Shown here: positions 53,584-62,300 of the stretch, in pieces
Position numbering within the stretch: position 1 is the first letter of the stretch
How the letters are laid out: each line of letters begins with the position of its first letter
Assembly: GCA_023150895.1 (NCBI GenBank)
Contig: JAKLJY010000005.1
Location: 54,732 to 118,731, forward strand
DNA length: 64,000 nucleotides
Direction of reading: 5' to 3'
Source of the DNA: Myxococcota bacterium
GTDB taxonomy: Bacteria; Myxococcota_A; Bradymonadia; UBA7976; UBA1532
The notes under the pieces: model-generated
The model's database searches: none
The model's input: the letters and a program-made list of their open reading frames with translations, nothing else
Told to the model about the DNA's origin: nothing
Translations under genes and position numbers: made by a program

Positions 53584-56500
53584 CACTCAGCGAAGTCTCC
53601 ATCCGTCGCCCGGTGTTCACCACGATGGTGACGCTGGGTCTGTTGGCGCTCGGATACATCGGGTACACCCGCCTGGGCACCGATCTGTATCCCGATGTCT
53701 CGATGCCCTTCGTCACCATCGCCGTGCCCTACCCCGGCGCCGCGCCGGAGGCCGTCGAGCGCGAGATTCTGGAGCCCATCGAGGACGCCGTCGTGGCCAT
53801 CAACGGTGTCGACCGCGTCAACGCGTTCGCCCGCGACAACGTCGGCTTCGTGGCCGTCATCTTCAAGATGAGCGTGGACTTCGATCAGGCGGCCAACGAC
53901 GTGCGCGAGAAGCTCGACGCCGTGACGGCCCGCCTGCCCTCGGCCGCGCAGAAGCCCATCATGTCGCGCGCAGACATCGGCGCCGCGCCCATTCTCATCT
54001 ACGCCGCCTCGGCGCCTTTGCCCTCGGACGAGGTGCGGCGTCTGACCGAGGATGTCATCAAACCGGCGCTCGAGCGGGTCGAGGGTGTCGCAAAGGTCGA
54101 CGTCGTCGGCGGCCGGGAGCGCGAAATCCAGGTCGAGCTCGACGCGCTCGCCCTCGAGTCGTACCGCCTCTCGCCGTTTCAGGTGTATCAGAAGATCCAG
54201 GCCGAGAACGCCACGATCCCCGCGGGACACTATTTCACCGGCGGCGCGGGCAGCGCGGGTGACGCCTACGAGGTCGGCGTGCGCACCATCGGCGAGGTCA
54301 ACTCGGTGCGCGACATCGAGGAAATTCTCATTCACGCGAGTGCGGACGGTCGACAGATCCGGGTCAAGGACGTCGCGCGCGTCGTCGACGGGTTTGCCGA
54401 GCAACGCACGCTGATCCGCGCCAATGGCCACGATGCGGTGGCTTTTCAGGTCGTCAAGACGTCGGGCGGCAACACCGTCAAGGTCGCGGACGAGGTCAAG
54501 CGCGTGCTCGCGGCGCTGCCGATGCCGAGCGGTCTCGAGGCCCGCTTGCTCATCGATCAGAGCACGTTCATCAAAGAGAACGCGCACGAGGTCGAGATCG
54601 CCATCGTCTTCGGCGGGGCGATGGCGATTCTCATCATCCTTCTGTTCATGATGGACCTGCGCAGCACGTTCATCTCCGCGCTGGCGCTGCCGACGGCGGT
54701 CATCGGCACGTTCCTGATGATGTACGCGCTCGGTTTCACGCTGAACATGCTGACGCTGCTCGGTCTGTCGCTGGCCATCGGTCTGTTGATCGACGACGCG
54801 GTGGTCGTGCGCGAAAACATCTTCAGACACCTGGAGATGGGCGAGACCCCGATGGTGGCGGCCGAAAAGGGCACACGCGAGATCACGCTGGCCGTGCTCG
54901 CGACGACGATGACCATCGTGGCCGTGTTCGTGCCCGTCGCGTTCATGGAGGGCATCGTCGGGCAGTTCTTCCGGCAGTTCGGGCTCACCGTCACGGCGGC
55001 CGTGCTGCTGTCGATGTGGGTGGCCTTTACGCTCGACCCCATGCTCTCCGCCCGCCTCGCCCGCAGCGTCGATCGCGAGGAAGAGAGCCGTCACAAGGGG
55101 CTCAGCGGGTTCGTGAAGCGGCACCTCGGGGCGGTCTTCGCCGCCAACGACCGCGCCTACGGCCGCGTGCTCGGGTGGACGGTGCGGCACCCCTTCGCCG
55201 TCTTCGGTCTCGCCATCGGCCTGCTCGTCGGCAGCTTCGCCCTCGCCGCCCGCATCGGCATGGACTTCATGTCGCCCGAGGATCGCGGTCAGTTCATCAT
55301 CAACGTCGAGTTCCCCCCCGAGATGTCGCTGCCCGAGACTTCGCGCCGCAGCCTGGAGATCGAGCAGCGACTGTTGAAGGACGCGCGCTTTCACACCGTC
55401 TATTCGACCATCGGGCCCGACGGCGAGGTCAACAAGGCCCGCTATCGCATCGACGTCGGCCCGAAGTGGCTGCGTCCGGACGGGGTCGAGGCGCTGAAGG
55501 TCGTGGCGCGCGAGGTGGCCGCGCAGGCGCCGGAGAGTACCGTGACGGCCGAGAACCCGCCGATGATCGAGGGCCTCGGCGCGTGGTATCCCATCATGGT
55601 CTCCATCGGCGGGCCGGACTACGCCGTGCTCGAACCGACCGCGCAGAAGGTCGCGTCCATCCTGCGCAGCACGGCGGGCGCGGCCGACGTCAAGGTCGAC
55701 CACCAGCCGGGCAAGCGCGAGATGCGCGTCGTGCCGGATCGCGATCTCGCGGCCCGTGCGGGCCTGCCGATGGCCCTGCTCGGGTTCAACGTGCGGGTGG
55801 CGATGGAGGGCGAGAAGGCCGGCAAGATGCGCGACAAGGACCCCGACGGGCACGACCGCGAGACGGACATCCGCGTCCGCCTGCGCGGCGAGGACCGGGC
55901 GAGCCCCGACGCCCTCGCACACATCCCGCTGTCGTCCGACGCGAAAGACCCCATGACCCCCGTCGTCGCGGGCATGCCGCCCCCACCCCCGAAGGTCGTG
56001 CGCATCGGCGACGTCGCGTCGGTGGCGGAGGGCATCGCCCCGTCGCGCATCGTGCGGGACAACCGCGAGCGCCGCATCGTCGTGTCCGCCTCGGCCGTCG
56101 GTCGGCCGCTCGGCGATCTGTTCGCCGACGTGAAACCGCGCATCGACGCCCTGACCCCGCCCGGGTATGTCATCGAGTACCTGGGCACGGTGAAAGACAT
56201 GCAGGACTCGAACGAGTCCTTCGGGCTCGCGTTCGGGCTGGCGATTCTGTTCATCTACCTGGTGCTCGCCTCGCAGTTCGAGAGTTTCCTGCACCCGCTG
56301 ACCATCATGCTGTCACTGCCGCTCGCGCTCGTCGGCGCGCTGCTCGGGCTGTATCTGTACGGGGCCCCGCTGTCGATGGGCTCGCAGATCGGGATCATCC
56401 TGCTCATGGGTCTGGTCACGAAGAACGCCATCCTGCTCATCGACAGCGCGCTGGTGTTCCAACGCGAGGGCATGACCCCCCGCGATGCCATCCTGGCCGC

Positions 56501-58100
56501 GGGGCCGCGGCGGCTGCGGCCCATTCTGATGACCTCGGCCGCGATGGTGCTCGGCATGCTCCCGACGGCGATGTCCAACGGCTCGGGCTCCGAGTTCCGC
56601 GCGCCGATGGCCATCGCGGTGATCGGCGGCGTCATCAGCTCGACGCTGCTCACCCTCATCGTCGTGCCGACGGTGTATCTGGGCGTCGAGTGGGTGCGGG
56701 GTCTGTTCCGGCGCCGGGCACCGGCCGTGGCAGCGGGCGCCGTCGGCACCTCGACCGCCCTGCTGCTCGCGCTCGGTGCCGCCGCCGCGTTCGCGCCCGG
56801 TACCGCACAGGCCGCCCGCATCACACTGCCCGAGGCCTACGACGCCGCGCTGAAACACAACCCGGACCTCGCGCTCGCCGCCGAGCAGGTGCGCCGCGCC
56901 GAGGTGGACGTGCGCCGCGCGTGGGCCTACTTCCTGCCGCAGGCCAAGCTGCAGGGCAGCTACACCTGGTACGACGAAGAGCTGGAGTTCGAGTTCGCGC
57001 TGCCCCCCAACCTCGCCGCGCTCGCCGGTGACATCCCGCCGATGAAGATTCAGGAGTCACCGACGTTTCAATGGCAGGGGCAAGTCATCCTGCCGCTGGT
57101 GAACCTGGAGGGGCTCGCCGCGCTGAAGGCCTCCCGCAAGGGGGTCGAAGCGAACGAACACATCGTCGCGGCCGCCCGGCAGGAGGTGCTGATGGCCGTC
57201 GCCTACGTCTATCACACCATCGCCGCGCTCGACCGCGCCGCGGCGGCCGCCGCCGAAGGCATCGTCAACGCGAAGGAGACGCTGCGCGTGGCCGAGGCAC
57301 AGCGCGCCGCCGAGACCGCCACCGAGCTCGGCGTCGTGCGCGCGCAGGCCGCCCTCGCCGAGGCCGAGGCGCTCGTCATCGAGATCCGCTCCGGCCGCGA
57401 GGCCGCCTGCGCCGGGCTCACGCGCCTCACCGGACTCACCGGCGACGTCGAGGTCGACGCCGTCACCCCCGCGACGACGCCCCCGAGCGGCAGCGTCGAC
57501 ACATGGCTGGAAGAAGCGCGCGGCGCACGCGCCGAGCTGCGCGCCGTCGAGGCCCAGGTGGCCGCGGTGGAGGCCCTCGATGGCGGGTACTGGGCCACCT
57601 ACCTGCCGACCATCGCCGGCCAGGCGACCTACTGGCAGACCACCAACGAGGGCCTCACCGGCCAGGGCGACGGCGCGAACTGGGGCCTCGTCGCGGAGTG
57701 GAAGCTCTACGACGGCGGCCTGCGCGAAGCCACCGTGCGCGAGCGCGAGAGCCACGTCCGCAGCGCGCGCCTGGAGCGAGAGCGCCGCCTCGCCGCCCTG
57801 CGCGAAGAGATCGCCCGCGCGGCCGCCGAGGCCCGCAGCGCCCTCGCCGGCCTCGAGACGGCCCGCCGCTACGCCGCCCTCGCCGAGAAGGGCCAGAAGC
57901 TCGCCCAGGCCGCCTACGCGGCCGGCACCGTGACCAACCTCGAAGTGAGCGAAGCCAACGCCCTGCGCATGAAGGCCGCCGCCGGCCTCGCCCAGGCCGA
58001 GGTCAAGGCCGCCCTCGCCGCGCTCGCGTTCGAGAAGGCCCTCGGGCGCGGGGTCGGGCGGTCGGGGCAGGGGCCGAGCGGGGCGCTCGATGGCCCGTGA
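53580..58100 (+). CDS. RND efflux pump fused to a TolC-like outer-membrane factor
   Basis: 1506-residue single open frame. Residues 1 to about 1045 are a complete HAE1-type RND pump: SIRRPVFTTMVTLGLLALGYIGY start, proton-relay Asp405/Asp406 in GLLIDDAVVVREN, and the Lys-containing GLVTKNAILLIDSALVF. Then a basic segment (RGLFRRRAP), a hydrophobic stretch at about 1051-1075 and AQA-A look like an internal signal peptide. Residues about 1080-1506 are a full TolC/OEP domain (LPEAYDAALKHNPDLALAAEQV, and a second repeat from about 1290). No stop or separate ribosome site lies between the two. Frame, domain lengths and composition all argue for a genuine fusion. Confidence 0.9.
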   Translation: MTLSEVSIRRPVFTTMVTLGLLALGYIGYTRLGTDLYPDVSMPFVTIAVPYPGAAPEAVEREILEPIEDAVVAINGVDRVNAFARDNVGFVAVIFKMSVDFDQAANDVREKLDAVTARLPSAAQKPIMSRADIGAAPILIYAASAPLPSDEVRRLTEDVIKPALERVEGVAKVDVVGGREREIQVELDALALESYRLSPFQVYQKIQAENATIPAGHYFTGGAGSAGDAYEVGVRTIGEVNSVRDIEEILIHASADGRQIRVKDVARVVDGFAEQRTLIRANGHDAVAFQVVKTSGGNTVKVADEVKRVLAALPMPSGLEARLLIDQSTFIKENAHEVEIAIVFGGAMAILIILLFMMDLRSTFISALALPTAVIGTFLMMYALGFTLNMLTLLGLSLAIGLLIDDAVVVRENIFRHLEMGETPMVAAEKGTREITLAVLATTMTIVAVFVPVAFMEGIVGQFFRQFGLTVTAAVLLSMWVAFTLDPMLSARLARSVDREEESRHKGLSGFVKRHLGAVFAANDRAYGRVLGWTVRHPFAVFGLAIGLLVGSFALAARIGMDFMSPEDRGQFIINVEFPPEMSLPETSRRSLEIEQRLLKDARFHTVYSTIGPDGEVNKARYRIDVGPKWLRPDGVEALKVVAREVAAQAPESTVTAENPPMIEGLGAWYPIMVSIGGPDYAVLEPTAQKVASILRSTAGAADVKVDHQPGKREMRVVPDRDLAARAGLPMALLGFNVRVAMEGEKAGKMRDKDPDGHDRETDIRVRLRGEDRASPDALAHIPLSSDAKDPMTPVVAGMPPPPPKVVRIGDVASVAEGIAPSRIVRDNRERRIVVSASAVGRPLGDLFADVKPRIDALTPPGYVIEYLGTVKDMQDSNESFGLAFGLAILFIYLVLASQFESFLHPLTIMLSLPLALVGALLGLYLYGAPLSMGSQIGIILLMGLVTKNAILLIDSALVFQREGMTPRDAILAAGPRRLRPILMTSAAMVLGMLPTAMSNGSGSEFRAPMAIAVIGGVISSTLLTLIVVPTVYLGVEWVRGLFRRRAPAVAAGAVGTSTALLLALGAAAAFAPGTAQAARITLPEAYDAALKHNPDLALAAEQVRRAEVDVRRAWAYFLPQAKLQGSYTWYDEELEFEFALPPNLAALAGDIPPMKIQESPTFQWQGQVILPLVNLEGLAALKASRKGVEANEHIVAAARQEVLMAVAYVYHTIAALDRAAAAAAEGIVNAKETLRVAEAQRAAETATELGVVRAQAALAEAEALVIEIRSGREAACAGLTRLTGLTGDVEVDAVTPATTPPSGSVDTWLEEARGARAELRAVEAQVAAVEALDGGYWATYLPTIAGQATYWQTTNEGLTGQGDGANWGLVAEWKLYDGGLREATVRERESHVRSARLERERRLAALREEIARAAAEARSALAGLETARRYAALAEKGQKLAQAAYAAGTVTNLEVSEANALRMKAAAGLAQAEVKAALAALAFEKALGRGVGRSGQGPSGALDGP

Positions 58101-58110
58101 ACCTTGAAAA

Positions 58111-58129
58111 TTGAGCGGTCGCCGCTCAA
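58111..58129. promoter_or_regulatory. Palindrome upstream of the DUF4143 ATPase gene
   Basis: TTGAGCGG-TCG-CCGCTCAA, a perfect 8-base inverted repeat with a 3-base spacer, ending 9 bases before the ATG of the ATPase gene. The position between the efflux operon stop and the next start fits either an operator or a short transcript-ending hairpin (no T-run follows). The first codons of the ATPase gene repeat the half-site ATTGAGCG. Confidence 0.5.
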
Positions 58130-58138
58130 TCTGCGAGG

Positions 58139-59293
58139 ATGATTGAGCGAGACCTTCTCCAACAGGTGCGGGCGCGACTCGGTGCGCAGCCGGCCGTCGT
58201 GCTACTCGGGCCGCGCCAGGTCGGCAAAACGACCCTCGCCCGCCGCGTGGCGGCGCTCGCCTCGCCGGAGGCCGTCTTCCTGGACCTCGAGAGCGCGCGG
58301 GACCGCGCGCGACTCGCCAACCCGGAGCTCTTCTTCTCTCGGTACCGGGATCGCCTCATCGTGCTCGACGAGGTCCAGGCGATGCCGGGCCTCTTTGCGG
58401 TGCTTCGACCGGAGATCGACGCCGACCGTCGGCCCGGACGGTTTCTGCTCCTCGGCTCCGCAAGCGGACCGTTGCTGAAACAATCGGCGGAGTCGCTCGC
58501 CGGACGGGTCGCGTATCTCGAACTCAGGCCGTTGCTCGTCGGCGAGGTGCCGGACGGCGAGACGACGACGCTCTGGCTGCGCGGTGGCTTTCCGCCCAGC
58601 TACACGGCCGGCAGTGACGACGACTCCATGATGTGGCGGCAGGATCTCATCGCGACGTTGCTGACGCGGGACCTGCCGCAGCTCGGTGTGACGATCCCGG
58701 CGGCGACGCTGCGCCGCTTCTGGGGCATGACCGCGCACCTGCACGGCCAACTGTTCAATGCGAGCCAGCTCGGGCTCGCGCTCGGTGGCCTCGCGCACAC
58801 GACGGTGGGTCGGTATCTCGACCTCCTCGTCGACGCGATGCTGCTGCGAAGCCTGCCCCCGATGCTGCCGAACCTCGCCAAACGGCTGACGAAGTCCCCG
58901 AAGGTCTACGTCCGCGACTCGGGACTGTTGCATACGCTGCTCGGCATCGGCAGTCACGACGAACTTCTCGGGCACCCCGTGGCCGGGGCCTCGTGGGAGG
59001 GCTTCATCATCGAACAGATCATCGCGCGGGCGCCGCAGCTCGCGACCTGCGGCTTCTATCGCACCGCCGCCGGCGCCGAAGTCGACTGTGTCGTCGAGGC
59101 GCCCGGCCGGACCATCGCGTTCGAGATCAAGCTATCGGGCGCGCCGAAACCGAGGCGCGGGTTCTACTCCGCGTGCGAGGACCTCGGTGTGTCGCACGCA
59201 TACGTCGTCGGCCTGGTCGACGAGCCGTATCCGCTCACCGAGTCCGTCGAGGTGATCGGCCCGAGTCACTTGCGCGCAGCGCTGGGGGGGTGA
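58139..59293 (+). CDS. AAA ATPase with DUF4143 domain
   Basis: 384-residue ATPase of the AAA_14/DUF4143 family. The Walker A motif is GPRQVGKTT, Walker B is LIVLDEVQ, and the sensor segment is LLLGSASGPLL. The C-terminal DUF4143 part is a restriction-nuclease-like fold with SWEGFIIEQI, YRTAAGAEVDCVVE and FEIKLSG, where the Asp, Glu and Lys align with a PD-(D/E)XK centre. Many such proteins sit in mobile or defence regions, but a specific function is unknown. The start is ATG 58139. Confidence 0.9.
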   Translation: MIERDLLQQVRARLGAQPAVVLLGPRQVGKTTLARRVAALASPEAVFLDLESARDRARLANPELFFSRYRDRLIVLDEVQAMPGLFAVLRPEIDADRRPGRFLLLGSASGPLLKQSAESLAGRVAYLELRPLLVGEVPDGETTTLWLRGGFPPSYTAGSDDDSMMWRQDLIATLLTRDLPQLGVTIPAATLRRFWGMTAHLHGQLFNASQLGLALGGLAHTTVGRYLDLLVDAMLLRSLPPMLPNLAKRLTKSPKVYVRDSGLLHTLLGIGSHDELLGHPVAGASWEGFIIEQIIARAPQLATCGFYRTAAGAEVDCVVEAPGRTIAFEIKLSGAPKPRRGFYSACEDLGVSHAYVVGLVDEPYPLTESVEVIGPSHLRAALGG

Positions 59294-59371
59294 ACCGCGT
59301 CGACGAGTTTGACCGGCCTGGGGAGACGGTCTAGGTTCGCCGGAGGATTCCGCGCAAGGGAGGACGTGCCG

Positions 59372-62300
59372 GTGCACCGTTGCTTGCCGAACCTGCTGAT
59401 TTGCGCGGTCGTGCTCGTGCTCGGTTGCGGTGAGGGCGGTCGAGGGGCGGGGGCGGGCGATGCACTCGGGGGTCCCGGGCCGGACGCGGTCATCGCGCCG
59501 GGCGGGGACGCTCGGGTCGCGGGGCGGGCCGACGCGTCGAACCAGGGCCCGGACGCGGGGCCACCGACGGCCGACGCGACGACGCTGACCCCCGACGCGG
59601 TGCGTCCGCCGACCGACGCTGCCGCCAGCCCGCACTTCGACGCGGCCGAGCCGACCCCCGACGCGGCCGACCCGACCGCCGACGCCGCGCCGGCGCCCGA
59701 GGACGCCTCCGCTCCGCGGCCCGACCGAGCGCTCGTGCCCGACGCTGCGCTTGCAGTGCCCGACGCTGCGCTTGCGGCGCCCGACGTTGCCCGCCCAGCC
59801 CCCGACGCTTCGCCCGCGCCGTCCGATGCTGCCCGACCACCCGCCGACGCCGTCGAACCGTCCCCCGACGCCGCCCCATGCGCGCCGACGGACTGCGACA
59901 CGCTCGGCCTGACGTGCGGTGTCGCCGACGACGGCTGCGGGCAGACGCTCGACTGCGGACCCTGCCCGCCGCCCCCGGCACCGGATCCCTTCGAACTCGA
60001 TCCTCGCCGGCCGGCGGCCCTCGACGACCTCGCGCGCGCCGTGCATTCGGGGCCCGACGCCGTGCAGGTCGGCGTCGAAGCCGGTGCGCTGCGGCCGGGG
60101 GCCATTGCCTGGCTGCGGGGTCGCGTCGTGGAGCGCGATGGCGGCCCCCTCGCCGGCGTCACCGTGCGTGTCTTCGGTCGACCGGCGCTCGGCCGTACGA
60201 CCACGCGGGTCGACGGTACGTTTGACCTCATCGTCGACGGGCCCGTCCGGCATCGCTTGATTTTCGAACTCGACGACTTCCTGCCGGCCGAGCGGGCGGT
60301 CTCCGTGCGCCGGGGAGAGAGCCGCGTGCTCGACGACGTGGCCCTGCTGGCCGTGTCGCCGCACCCGGAGAACCCGGTCGCGCTCGGGCCGGGCACGCCC
60401 TGGCAGGTGGCGGCGGGGGCCCTCGAGTCCGACGCGGACGGCACGCGGCGCGCGGCGTTGTTCTTGCCACCGGACACGGGCGCCCGGCTTCTGCTGGCCG
60501 ACGGTGTTTCCCAACCCGTGGACGCGCTGACGCTGCGCCTGGCGGAGTACACGGTGGGGGCGGGCGGCCCGTTCGCAATGCCGGCCGAGCTGCCCCCCGC
60601 CTCGGGTTACACCTATGCCGTCGAGATCACGGCCGACGAGGCCTTGGCCGCGGGCGCGCGCTCGGTAGCGCTCGACACGCCGGCGTGGCTGTATGTCGAG
60701 AACTTCGTCGGTTTCCCCGTGGGCGGGCCCGTGCCCGCCGGTTACTACGACCGGGACGCGGGCGCGTGGCTCCCCTCGGACGACGGTCGTGTCATCGCAG
60801 TGCTGGGCGTCGAGAATGGCTTCGCAGAGGTCGACGTCGATGGCACGGGTCGGCCGGCGGATGCCCTCCAACGGGGGGCGATCGGACTGACGGAGGGCGA
60901 GCGCGCCCTGCTCGCCGAGCGGTATGCGCCGGGTGTGTCCCTCTGGCGCGTGCCCATCACGCACTTCACGCCGTGGGACTGCAACTGGCCCTATGGCCCG
61001 CCGGAGGACGCCGAGTGGCCGCCGGAGGACATCCTCGACGAGTCGAGTCTGGCCGAGACGGACCCGGACTGCGATCGGCAGGTCGACGGCTCGATCGTCC
61101 ACTGTCAATCGGGGACGGTGACCAAGACGCTCGGCATCCCCGGGACGCCGTTCGAACTCGTCCACCGCAGTGTCCGGGCGCCGGGGTATCGGGCCTCGCG
61201 TCGCCTCGATCTCCACCTCGGCGATGGAAGCGATCCGGCGTCGCTACGCCGCGTCGAGGTCAGCGTCGACATCGCCGGCCGGCGCCTCGGCGGGGTGTAT
61301 CCCCCGGGCACGCGTCGTGCGGTGATTGAGTGGGACGGCCGTGACGCGTTCGGGCGGGACGTGCCCGGACCCATCGAGGCGACCATCCGGGTGCGGCGTG
61401 TGTATCCGGTGGTCTATCTCGAGCCCGGTGCCTGGGGCCGCGCGTTCGGGCGGCTGGGTACGGGGGCGATCGATGGTGATCGCGCACTGGCAGAGATCAT
61501 GCTCGACCGTTCGACGAAGACCGAGCTCGGCGGGCTGCGCTCGGGTGTCGGCGACGTCGGCGGATTCGAACTCTCGGACGTCCTGACGCGCGGTCCGGAC
61601 GGCCGGATCTTCGCGGCTGGCGCGGGGGGGGCCGGCGGGTTCGTGCCGTTGCCGTTGCTGACCCTCGAGGCGTTCGAGCCGCGGACGGTGACCGATCTCG
61701 TCTCTCTGCCCGATGGCAGCCTGCTCCTGGCGCTGCCGGCCGAGCGCGTCGTCGAGCGGCGTTGGCCCGACGAGACCGTCACGATCTTTGCCGGGGGCGG
61801 ACGCGGAGGGGATGGCGGTCCCGCCGACGAGGCCGCGCTCGACGAACCCGTCGCGCTGGCGCCGGCACCCGACGGCAGTGTCTACATCGGAGGCGGCTGC
61901 CGGGTTCGGCGCGTCCGGCCCGACGGTGTCATCGAGACCACCGCGGGCACGGGGATCTGTGGACCGGAGGGGCACGGCGGCCCGGCGACGGCCGCCCGAC
62001 TCTGGCCGGTCGCGAGTCTGGCCGTGGACCCGGCCGGGCGGCTGTTCATCGCACAATCCGGTCTCGATGGACCGTGGCAATCCCGCATCCAGTCGGTCGA
62101 CGTGGATGGTGTCATCGCGACGCTCGCCGGCGGCCTGGCTGGCGGTGATGCCGATGTGTCGGGTCGTTTCGCGTGGGAGGTGCCGCTCTCATTCCCGGGC
62201 GATCTCGTCGTGGGGCCGGACGGGCTGTACTTCACCGAGGGCGACTGGCAACGGCTGCCGCCGTTCGCGTTCGCACAGCGCGGGTCGCGCCACGGGATCC

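Noticed and set aside
53274..56294. 1006-codon minus-strand open frame opposite the RND pump
   Set aside because: Antisense shadow caused by codon bias; the pump motifs on the plus strand are unequivocal.
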